Assembly (NCBI GenBank): GCA_030598385.1
Contig: JAUVQB010000108.1
Coordinates: forward strand, 1-5,815
DNA from: Alphaproteobacteria bacterium
GTDB lineage: Bacteria; Pseudomonadota; Alphaproteobacteria; Kiloniellales; JAKSDN01
Length of the DNA stretch: 5,815 nucleotides
Direction: 5' to 3'
The translations under genes were made by a program, and so were the position numbers. A model generated the notes under the pieces. That model saw only the letters and a list, made by a program, of their open reading frames with translations. It was not told the origin of the DNA and ran no database searches. Below are positions 1 to 4,574 of the stretch, one piece after another (within the stretch, counting starts at the first letter, position 1; every line of letters begins with the position of its first letter).

Positions 1-69
1 CGTCAAAGTCATGGTAAACGAAACCTGAATCGCGGCCCACGCCGAAGCCGCGGCGGACTTGTGCTCGGG

Positions 70-119
70 CGGGCATTGGCGGTTGGGCTGCTCCCGCAAT
101 GCCCGGAAACCGCCATTTT
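70..119 (+). other. Two overlapping, mutually exclusive inverted repeats; possible terminator or attenuator
   Basis: The arm CGGGCATTG at 70-78 is perfectly complementary to CAATGCCCG at 97-105 (9 bp, 18-nt loop). The arm TGGCGGTT at 77-84 is perfectly complementary to AACCGCCA at 108-115 (8 bp, 23-nt loop) and is directly followed by TTTT at 116-119. The two stems share positions 77-78, so they cannot both form completely. The second has the form of a weak Rho-independent terminator, possibly for a gene ending at 28, and the first could act as its competitor. Whether a transcript crosses this segment is unknown. The pairing is read from the sequence and the function is inferred. Confidence 0.35.
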
Positions 120-153
120 CAGGGTGGTCGGGGACCTTGGAGCCGACCTCTCA

Positions 154-169
154 GTAAGAACAATTTAAT
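154..169 (+). promoter_or_regulatory. CtrA-like box (GTAA-N7-TTAA) overlapping a -10-like hexamer
   Basis: GTAA at 154-157 and TTAA at 165-168 are separated by exactly 7 bases. This matches the CtrA site TTAA-N7-TTAA of Caulobacter at 7 of 8 fixed positions. The right half lies inside TTTAAT (164-169), a 5/6 match to a sigma-70 -10 element that would start RNA about 13 bases before the ATG at 189. No -35 hexamer at normal spacing is visible; TTGGAG at 137-142 is 21 bp away. A -10 with a poor -35 overlapping a CtrA half-site is typical of CtrA-regulated promoters, but this is inference from one motif. Confidence 0.35.
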
Positions 170-188
170 CCCAAGGGGCTATCTCTAG

Positions 189-1772
189 ATGTCGGTTTAC
201 CTTTGGACGTCACCGAGAAGCAACATGCCGAAACTCGCCACTTGGCTCAATTCCGACAGCAGACCGGTCTCTCACACCGACAAGCGATTAGCCAACCGCT
301 TTTTGAAGTACTGGGAAGGCCTGCGGGGAAGCGCGGACTATCCGCTGATCAGCGACCTCAACCTCGATCACGTGGGCGAGTTCGTGCCCTACACCTTCAA
401 TCTCGATCTCTCGCTCGACGCGGAAGACCCCAGGTTCCGCTTCCTCGGACGGCAGCTGGTCCGAGAATGCGGCGGAGACATTACCAACCAAGGGGTCAGC
501 CGCCTGCTGCCTCAAAGCTGTCTTGCGAGAGCCGTTGAGCGCCGCGGCGAGGTGGTCTCGGAGGGAAAGCCCTGCATGATCGCCGACGAGTTCATCAACG
601 CCGAAGGCAACAAGGTTCTCTACCGGGCCGTCATGCTGCCGTTCAGCAGCAACGGCGACACAATCGACTTCATCATCGGTGCGATCAACAGCAAGACCGT
701 TGAGCTAAGCCGCGGCGCGGCTGCTGCGCCTCAGGCGCCGGAGATTGCCGCGGCCGCGTCCACCGGCCGCCAGGCAGACGCCGGCGAAGCGTCGCAGTTT
801 CGCGACCGTCCCAGTGTCGCCCCGCGCAACCGCAAGGAGGTGTCCGAGCTGATTGCCGAAGTTTCGGCGGCAATGTGCGACGAGGTGCCTACCGAGGCCG
901 GCGCCGGCCCGGCGGATGGCCCATCGGGCCTGCCCAAAGCGCGAGAGGGCGGCGGCGCGCCGCGCGGGCGGATCATCGTCGTGGGCAGCGAGAAGGGCGG
1001 CACCGGCAAGTCGACCACCGCCATGCATGTCATCGTATCGCTGCTCTATGACGGCCATAAGGTCGGGTGCATCGACGTTGATACCCCCCAGTCGTCGCTC
1101 GGGCGCTATATCGAAAACCGGCAACTGCTGAATCGGCAACTCGAGCTCAATCTGCCGCTTCCCGTTCAGGTCGGATCGTCCGATCCGGGTAAGGGAACCG
1201 GCTTGCTGGAGGAGGACCTCTACCAACTGGCCGGCACCTGCGACTTCGTGGTGGTCGATACGCCGGGCAGCGATTCGGCGATCTCCCGCATGGCCCATTC
1301 CTGGGCCAGCACCGTGGTCACGCCGATCAACGACAGCTTCGTCGACCTTGACACGCTCGCCGTGTTGGACTCCGACGGCAAGCAGATCCTGCGACGGGGC
1401 CATTATGCGGAGATGGTGGCCCACGCGCGAAAACAGAAAATCGCGCGGACCGGCGAGGGGTTCGACTGGATCGTCTTGCGCAATCGCCTGTCGAGCCTGG
1501 AGGCGCGCAACAAGAACCGCATGGCCGACGCCTTGGCCGCCCTCGCCAAGCCTCTCGATTTTCGCAACGTTGCGGGTTTGAGCGAACGGGTCATCTATCG
1601 CGAACTGTTCCTGAAGGGTCTGACCCTGCTCGATCTGCGCGAGCAGCGCGCCGGCGTGGCCCTCTCCATGTCGCACCTGGCCGCCCGCCAGGAGCTGCGG
1701 GCGCTGGTGCAGTCGATCGGGGTCTCTGCCGCCGATGCCGCACGCGAGTCCCGCGCCGCAGCCGCGTCCTAG
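189..1772 (+). CDS. mipZ: PAS_5 sensor domain fused to MipZ-type division-plane positioning ATPase
   Basis: MipZ is a ParA/MinD-superfamily ATPase that binds ParB at the chromosome origins and blocks FtsZ assembly there, placing division at mid-cell. Residues ~35-170 form a PAS_5-type domain, recognisable from KYWEGLRG, PRFRFLG and the LYRAVMLPFSS...TIDFIIGAINSK end. Residues ~175-259 are an Ala/Gly/Pro-rich linker with one predicted helix (~214-229). Residues 260-512 are a full MipZ: deviant Walker A KGGTGKS (269-275, signature Lys269, P-loop Lys274), Asp296/Asp298 (Asp298 matches Caulobacter Asp42), Walker B DTPG (357-360), NDSFVDLD (381-388), WIVLRNRL (427-434), RVIYRELF (467-474) and AARQELRAL (498-506). 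Caulobacter MipZ is about 275 residues, so the extra length is the PAS and linker. ATG 189 follows an in-frame TAG (186-188) and AAGGGG (173-178) at 10-base spacing. ATG 225 is the alternative start. The ligand of the PAS domain is not evident. Confidence 0.92.
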   Translation: MSVYLWTSPRSNMPKLATWLNSDSRPVSHTDKRLANRFLKYWEGLRGSADYPLISDLNLDHVGEFVPYTFNLDLSLDAEDPRFRFLGRQLVRECGGDITNQGVSRLLPQSCLARAVERRGEVVSEGKPCMIADEFINAEGNKVLYRAVMLPFSSNGDTIDFIIGAINSKTVELSRGAAAAPQAPEIAAAASTGRQADAGEASQFRDRPSVAPRNRKEVSELIAEVSAAMCDEVPTEAGAGPADGPSGLPKAREGGGAPRGRIIVVGSEKGGTGKSTTAMHVIVSLLYDGHKVGCIDVDTPQSSLGRYIENRQLLNRQLELNLPLPVQVGSSDPGKGTGLLEEDLYQLAGTCDFVVVDTPGSDSAISRMAHSWASTVVTPINDSFVDLDTLAVLDSDGKQILRRGHYAEMVAHARKQKIARTGEGFDWIVLRNRLSSLEARNKNRMADALAALAKPLDFRNVAGLSERVIYRELFLKGLTLLDLREQRAGVALSMSHLAARQELRALVQSIGVSAADAARESRAAAAS

Positions 1773-1778
1773 ACGGAC

Positions 1779-1800
1779 CGGCGCCGACGGGTCGGCGCCG
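1779..1800. terminator. Perfect GC hairpin between convergent genes, no U-tract
   Basis: CGGCGCCGAC (1779-1788) and GTCGGCGCCG (1791-1800) form a perfect 10-bp stem around GG. The hairpin starts 6 bases after the mipZ stop and lies 23 bases beyond the stop of the convergent methyltransferase, so it would be present in both transcripts. Neither strand has an adjacent T-run. It may act as a bidirectional RNA 3'-end barrier, or as a terminator of the tract-less type common in GC-rich bacteria. The fold is read directly and the function is inferred. Confidence 0.55.
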
Positions 1801-1822
1801 AGTGTCGACCAAGCTTTCCTGA

Positions 1823-2635
1823 TTACGAGTCGCCCTTGCCTTCGGGTCGAAAGGCCTGGATGTGAACGTGGCGCAGGCTGCCGCCCGCTAGCGCCTCGAC
1901 CCTGGAGCGGGTAAGCGCGACCCGGTTCTGGAAGCCCTCCTCGCCCAGCGACTGGCGGAGCGTTCCGGCCTCGCTTTCCGACTGTGCCAGTTGACGGCGG
2001 CCGTCCCGTTCCGACCAGGCGGAGTGGTCGCGCACCTCTACCGCCCCGAAGCCGGCGGCCTTCAGGCCCGCCTCGTAAACGGACAGCGGGTCGAAGTGAA
2101 AGATCAGGCCGCTTTTGGCAAGCCGCGCGGCCCAGTCTTCATAGGCCGGCCGGCTGTCCAGGGTCTCGGGGCCGCCCTCGCCCTCGACCCAGTCGCCGCA
2201 GGCGAACACGCCGCCGGGGCGCAAGACCCGGTAGGCCTCGGCCAACAAAGTCGGCTTGTCGGGCACGTGGCAAATGACGTCCTTGGTGAAGATCGCATCG
2301 AAGGCCTCATCGGGCAGAGGCAGCGGTCCTGGCGCTACCAGCTCGAGGGACACGCGTTCCGTCAGCCCGGCGTCCTCGACAAGTCTCGCGGCTTGTTCCA
2401 GCGAGTCCGGCTCGACATCGAGTCCGAGCACCCGGGCGGCGCCCAGCTCGCCCGCCAGAACCGCCGAGGCGCCGCCAATCCCGCAGCCCAGATCCAGCAC
2501 GTCGCGGCCTACGATCGACAGCCCCTCGACGATGTCGAAGACCTCCGCTGCGCCGCCCGGCGAGAGAAACCCCTTGCCGTAAAGCGACTGCATGCTGGCA
2601 AGGACGGCGTCGCTGTATTGGCGGGACTCCGCCAT
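1823..2635 (-). CDS. Class I SAM-dependent methyltransferase, phosphoethanolamine N-methyltransferase-like
   Basis: A 270-residue soluble protein with a Rossmann-type methyltransferase fold. Motif I is VLDLGCGIGG (46-55), an acidic residue follows at Asp73 (LGLDVE), and the post-core segment is LLAEAYRVLRPGG (130-142). The N-terminal YGKGFLSPGG (19-28) and FTKDVICHV (116-124) resemble the phospho-base methyltransferases that make phosphocholine. Tyr7 and His123 align, with the same spacing to the GG, with the catalytic Tyr19/His132 pair of Plasmodium PMT as I remember it. Residues binding the substrate phosphate there (Tyr160, Arg179, Tyr181) appear to be Trp149, Leu177 and Phe179 here, so another small amine may be the substrate. 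The ATG is preceded on the minus strand by GGAGG, 12 bases away, and a G7 run. The gene stands alone, converging on mipZ. Family is fairly certain; substrate is not. Confidence 0.85.
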   Translation of the reverse strand: MAESRQYSDAVLASMQSLYGKGFLSPGGAAEVFDIVEGLSIVGRDVLDLGCGIGGASAVLAGELGAARVLGLDVEPDSLEQAARLVEDAGLTERVSLELVAPGPLPLPDEAFDAIFTKDVICHVPDKPTLLAEAYRVLRPGGVFACGDWVEGEGGPETLDSRPAYEDWAARLAKSGLIFHFDPLSVYEAGLKAAGFGAVEVRDHSAWSERDGRRQLAQSESEAGTLRQSLGEEGFQNRVALTRSRVEALAGGSLRHVHIQAFRPEGKGDS

Positions 2636-2796
2636 GGCCTCACCCCCCCTCCCTGTGTCTCTCTGGTAGGCTCAAACTCTAAGGATGCGGCCAAACCATC
2701 GCAAGGCGATCGAGACGCCGCTTGACGGTGGTGGGGCGCTCGTGGCGCTCAAGAAGCCGCTTTGCGGGTCCCCAACCGCGCGCTATACCAGAGCCC
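2636..2796. other. Divergent intergenic region between methyltransferase and HIG1 genes
   Basis: This 161-bp region separates two outward-facing genes. It carries the methyltransferase ribosome-binding site on the minus strand, including a run of seven C at 2643-2649 that reads as G7 in the mRNA. A small tandem repeat of GGCGCTC occurs at 2735-2741 and 2744-2750, and the rightward promoter lies at 2762-2789. I found no convincing promoter for the methyltransferase. Upstream extensions of the rightward frames across this region look like non-coding read-through. Confidence 0.5.
2762..2789 (+). promoter_or_regulatory. Candidate promoter for a leaderless HIG1 transcript
   Basis: TTGCGG (2762-2767) and TATACC (2784-2789) are 16 bp apart, a plausible though weak sigma-70 pair: the first three -35 bases and the first four -10 bases match consensus. 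A start 6-8 bases after the -10 would fall at 2796-2797, on the A of the HIG1 start codon. There is no good Shine-Dalgarno sequence before that ATG, which fits a leaderless mRNA. Confidence 0.4.
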
Positions 2797-2994
2797 ATGG
2801 ATGGCTTTCTGGTCGTGCTTCTCATCGTCGCTTTGGTGGCGACGTTGGGCGCGCTGTTCGCCGGGCTCCTCGTCATGGCCCGTGGCGGAGAGGTCAGCAA
2901 GAAATACAGCAACGTCCTAATGCGCTGGCGCGTGATCCTGCAGTTCACGGCCCTGGTGCTACTGGGCCTCATCATGCTGGCGGCTGGAAAGTAG
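2797..2994 (+). CDS. Twin transmembrane HIG1-domain protein
   Basis: A 65-residue inner-membrane protein of the HIG1 family (HIG_1_N), related to the mitochondrial Rcf1/HIGD proteins that associate with cytochrome oxidase. Residues ~3-26 form a first hydrophobic helix. The loop MARGGEVSKKYSNVLMRWR (27-45) carries the family motif RGGE..KK.SN.LMRWR. Residues ~46-62 form a second helix, and the protein ends AAGK. The basic loop (Arg29, Lys35, Lys36, Arg43, Arg45) should be cytoplasmic, putting both ends in the periplasm. I chose ATG 2797 because the domain begins there. A longer in-frame start at 2722 would add 25 Arg-rich residues with no family resemblance. The stop lies 32 bp before the adenosyltransferase, so the two are probably cotranscribed. 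The partner oxidase is not in the window. Confidence 0.85.
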   Translation: MDGFLVVLLIVALVATLGALFAGLLVMARGGEVSKKYSNVLMRWRVILQFTALVLLGLIMLAAGK

Positions 2995-3026
2995 CTAAGC
3001 CAAATAGGCAAACTGGGGAGCGGTGC

Positions 3027-3611
3027 ATGGTTCGCCTGACACGCATCTACACGAAGGGCGGCGACAAAGGCGAAACCTCGCTCGGCAGCGGCGCGCGGGT
3101 CGCCAAGCACGATCCGCGGGTGGCGGCCTACGGGACCGTGGACGAGGCCAACGCCGCCATTGGCCTCGCGCGCCTGCACATCGGGGATGCGCAGGCCGAC
3201 ACCGACGCCATTCTCGGCCGGGTGCAGAACGACCTGTTCGACTTGGGCGCCGATCTTTGCCGCCCTGAAACCCCGGAAACCGATAAACCTTCCGAGCCGC
3301 CGCCGCTGCGCGTGACCGCCGGCCAGGTGGCGCGCCTGGAGGGCGAGATCGACCGCCTGAACGCCGATCTGGCCCCGCTCACGTCTTTTGTCCTGCCGGG
3401 CGGCACGCCGGCTGCCGCCTATCTCCATCTCGCCCGTACGGTCGCTCGCCGGGCCGAGCGGGAGATGACCTTGCTGGCCCAGTCAGAGGCCGTGAACCCG
3501 GAGGCCATCCGCTACATAAACCGCCTTTCGGACCTGCTTTTCGTGCTTGGCCGGGCGCTCAATGACGGCGGTGCACAAGACGTGCTCTGGGAGCCGGGAC
3601 AAAACATCTAA
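3027..3611 (+). CDS. pduO: PduO-type cob(I)alamin (corrinoid) adenosyltransferase
   Basis: Transfers the adenosyl group of ATP to Co(I) of reduced corrinoid, making adenosylcobalamin, the cofactor of enzymes such as methylmalonyl-CoA mutase. It acts as a cytosolic trimer in characterised relatives. At 194 residues it is a standard single-domain PduO/MMAB protein. The N-terminal ATP loop is YTKGGDKGETSL (8-19), followed by RVAAYGTVDEANAAIG (31-46, Asp39/Glu40), FVLPGG (121-126), the Arg-rich ARTVARRAERE (136-146, matching the conserved RRAER of human MMAB) and RYINRLSDLLFVLGR (162-176). ATG 3027 has a strong ribosome-binding site, GGGGAG (3015-3020), 6 bases upstream. The open frame extends further left to 2685, but that part is read-through past HIG1. 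No cobalamin riboswitch was recognised. This is not the CobA/CobO type. Confidence 0.93.
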   Translation: MVRLTRIYTKGGDKGETSLGSGARVAKHDPRVAAYGTVDEANAAIGLARLHIGDAQADTDAILGRVQNDLFDLGADLCRPETPETDKPSEPPPLRVTAGQVARLEGEIDRLNADLAPLTSFVLPGGTPAAAYLHLARTVARRAEREMTLLAQSEAVNPEAIRYINRLSDLLFVLGRALNDGGAQDVLWEPGQNI

Positions 3612-3637
3612 CTTCATACGACGAAAGAGATTTTTTT
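3606..3637 (+). terminator. Weak Rho-independent terminator candidate with T7 tract
   Basis: A run of seven T (3631-3637) begins 20 bases after the adenosyltransferase stop. The preceding stem is poor: ATCT (3606-3609) can pair with AGAT (3628-3631), and TTC (3613-3615) with GAA (3623-3625), with mismatches between. The U-run suggests a terminator separating the HIG1-pduO unit from etfBA, but the hairpin is weak, so partial read-through is likely. Confidence 0.3.
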
Positions 3638-3645
3638 GAGTCAAA
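3635..3645. promoter_or_regulatory. 11-bp palindrome TTTGAGTCAAA, possible operator
   Basis: TTTGA and TCAAA form a perfect palindrome around a central G, 30 bp upstream of the etfB -35 element. It is AT-richer than its surroundings. It does not match the FNR box (TTGAT-N4-ATCAA) or any other operator I can name with confidence, and it partly overlaps the T-tract, so it may be fortuitous. Confidence 0.25.
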
Positions 3646-3675
3646 CGGCCACTGCGGGGAGCCGGTTCGGGATTG

Positions 3676-3704
3676 TTGACAGGGCGTTTCTCGATCCCTA
3701 TTGT
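3676..3704 (+). promoter_or_regulatory. Sigma-70 promoter of etfBA
   Basis: The -35 TTGACA (3676-3681) is a perfect consensus. The spacer is exactly 17 bp, and the -10 TATTGT (3699-3704) matches TATAAT at four of six positions including the key first, second and last bases. Transcription should start near 3711, giving a structured leader of about 96 bases before the etfB ATG. It is the best promoter in the window and gives etfBA its own transcription start, separate from the HIG1-pduO genes. Confidence 0.75.
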
Positions 3705-3707
3705 GCG

Positions 3708-3759
3708 CCCGCGTCGTGCCCCCGCAACACAGCGCTAAGCGGCGGGTTTCGACGGCGGG
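3708..3759 (+). other. Extended imperfect hairpin at the 5' end of the etfBA mRNA
   Basis: The lower stem pairs 3708-3716 with 3750-3759 (9 bp, G3754 bulged). A small internal loop (TG opposite TTT) follows. The upper stem pairs 3719-3725 with 3739-3746 (7 bp, C3743 bulged), closing a 13-nt loop that contains the palindrome AGCGCT. With the predicted start near 3711 the hairpin sits at the extreme 5' end of the RNA, a position that commonly protects mRNA from decay. It is about 47 bases before the start codon, so it would not mask the ribosome-binding site. The pairing is seen in the sequence; the role is inferred. Confidence 0.45.
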
Positions 3760-3806
3760 GAAGCAGATTCACGACCAACTCACCACTTGAGCGCTAGGGC
3801 TTCGCG

Positions 3807-4556
3807 ATGAAAGTCTTGGTACCAGTCAAGCGCGTCATCGACGCGAATGTGAAAGTCCGGGTGAAAAGCGATCAGTCGGGCGTCGAGCTGAACAACGTCA
3901 AGATGGCGATGAATCCCTTCTGCGAGATCGCGGTCGAGGCCGCGATTCGCCTGAAGGAAGCCGGCACGGCCGAGGAAGTGATCGTCGTCTCGGCGGGTCC
4001 GACGACGAGCCAGGAGACGCTTCGCACCGGCCTCGCGATGGGCGCGGACCGCGCCATCCTGATCGAGGGCGACGCGAGCCTCGAGCCGCTGGCCATCGCC
4101 AAGGTCCTCAAGGCCGTTGTCGAGCGCGAAGAGCCGGGTCTTGTCATCATGGGCAAGCAGGCCGTCGACGGCGACAACAACCAGACCGGCCAGATGCTGG
4201 CGGGCCTGTTGGGCTGGCCGCAGGCGACCTTCGTATCCAAGATCAACCTGGCCGACGGCGGCCTGGAGGCGGTGCGCGAAGTGGACGGCGGCCTGGAAAC
4301 GGTCAAGATGGGCCTGCCGGCCATCGTCACCGTGGACCTGCGCCTCAACGAGCCGCGCTACGCGTCGCTGCCCAACATCATGAAGGCGAAGAAGAAGCCG
4401 CTCGACGTACTGGCGCCCGGCGACCTGGGTGTCGACGTGAGCCCGCGCCTCACGCTGCTCAAGGTCACCGAGCCGGCGTCGCGCAAGGCCGGCGTCAAGG
4501 TCGGCAGTGTCGGCGAGCTGGTCGACAAGCTGAAAAACGAAGCCAAAGTCATTTAA
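3807..4556 (+). CDS. etfB: Electron transfer flavoprotein subunit beta
   Basis: EtfB pairs with EtfA to form the soluble FAD/AMP flavoprotein that takes electrons from acyl-CoA dehydrogenases and passes them to ETF-ubiquinone oxidoreductase. It has the full 249 residues expected. [10 protein letters not shown] (1-10) begins the first strand, [12 protein letters not shown] (35-46) is family-typical, and [20 protein letters not shown] (116-135) is the AMP-binding loop. [23 protein letters not shown] (176-198) includes the recognition loop that contacts partner dehydrogenases and is nearly identical to the human one. The protein therefore belongs to the housekeeping group, not to the FixA/bifurcating type. 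ATG 3807 follows a modest AGGG (3796-3799) at 7 bases. The [14 protein letters not shown] repeat at 150-166 comes from a 14-bp DNA repeat. Cotranscribed with etfA, 18 bp downstream. Confidence 0.97.
   Translation: MKVLVPVKRVIDANVKVRVKSDQSGVELNNVKMAMNPFCEIAVEAAIRLKEAGTAEEVIVVSAGPTTSQETLRTGLAMGADRAILIEGDASLEPLAIAKVLKAVVEREEPGLVIMGKQAVDGDNNQTGQMLAGLLGWPQATFVSKINLADGGLEAVREVDGGLETVKMGLPAIVTVDLRLNEPRYASLPNIMKAKKKPLDVLAPGDLGVDVSPRLTLLKVTEPASRKAGVKVGSVGELVDKLKNEAKVI
4254..4297 (+). repeat. 14-bp direct repeat inside etfB (30-bp period)
   Basis: GACGGCGGCCTGGA occurs at 4254-4267 and again at 4284-4297. It encodes ADGGLEAV followed by VDGGLETV, ten residues apart. The second copy is the family-typical one. 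The first replaces a variable turn, so a small local duplication or convergence on a beta-turn sequence are both possible. Confidence 0.6.
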
Positions 4557-4574
4557 GGACGCGGGGATCGAGAC

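Larger units (their letters stand above)
1..188. other. Leader region upstream of the PAS-MipZ gene; neighbour at left edge undecided
   Basis: No complete gene is seen here. The first bases can be read two ways. On the plus strand, positions 2-28 read as a protein tail ending VKVMVNET and TGA at 26-28. On the minus strand, an ATG at 12-10 opens a frame beginning MTLT, with only a weak AGG ribosome-binding site. A few codons cannot decide between them. The plus-strand frame starting at base 1 is open to a TAA at 166-168, but it has no ATG and an Arg/Gly-rich composition that does not look like protein. The region also holds two overlapping inverted repeats (70-115), a GAATC site of the CcrM type at 27-31, and a CtrA-like motif at 154-168. 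Confidence 0.5.

Noticed and set aside
70..113. H-type pseudoknot from the two overlapping stems
   Set aside because: The order of arms is right, but only two bases (106-107) would have to span a nine-pair stem, which is sterically unreasonable. Alternative hairpins are more likely.
1..168. Plus-strand frame open from the window start to TAA at 166-168
   Set aside because: It has no ATG, is rich in Arg and Gly, and runs through the inverted repeats. Chance openness in GC-rich DNA is sufficient.
853..1131. Out-of-frame TTG-start open frame preceded by the perfect Shine-Dalgarno sequence at 834-842
   Set aside because: The translation is Arg/Ala/Pro-rich read-through of the MipZ gene in another frame. 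The spacing (12 bases) and TTG start are poor.
705..1676. 323-codon minus-strand open frame opposite the MipZ half
   Set aside because: Antisense to the clear ATPase motifs, with repetitive Arg/Gly/Ala-rich composition and no family resemblance.
2685..3026. Long N-terminal extension of the adenosyltransferase
   Set aside because: The family begins at residue 1 of the ATG 3027 product, which has an excellent ribosome-binding site. The extension overlaps HIG1 in another frame and looks non-coding.
2679..3428. 249-codon minus-strand open frame opposite HIG1 and the adenosyltransferase
   Set aside because: Antisense shadow of two recognised genes. Its composition is unlike a protein and its upstream end has no ribosome-binding site.
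3612..3806. Cobalamin riboswitch near the adenosyltransferase or in the etf leader
   Set aside because: No B12-box-like sequence was seen, the region lies after the adenosyltransferase gene, and the leader is too short for the class.
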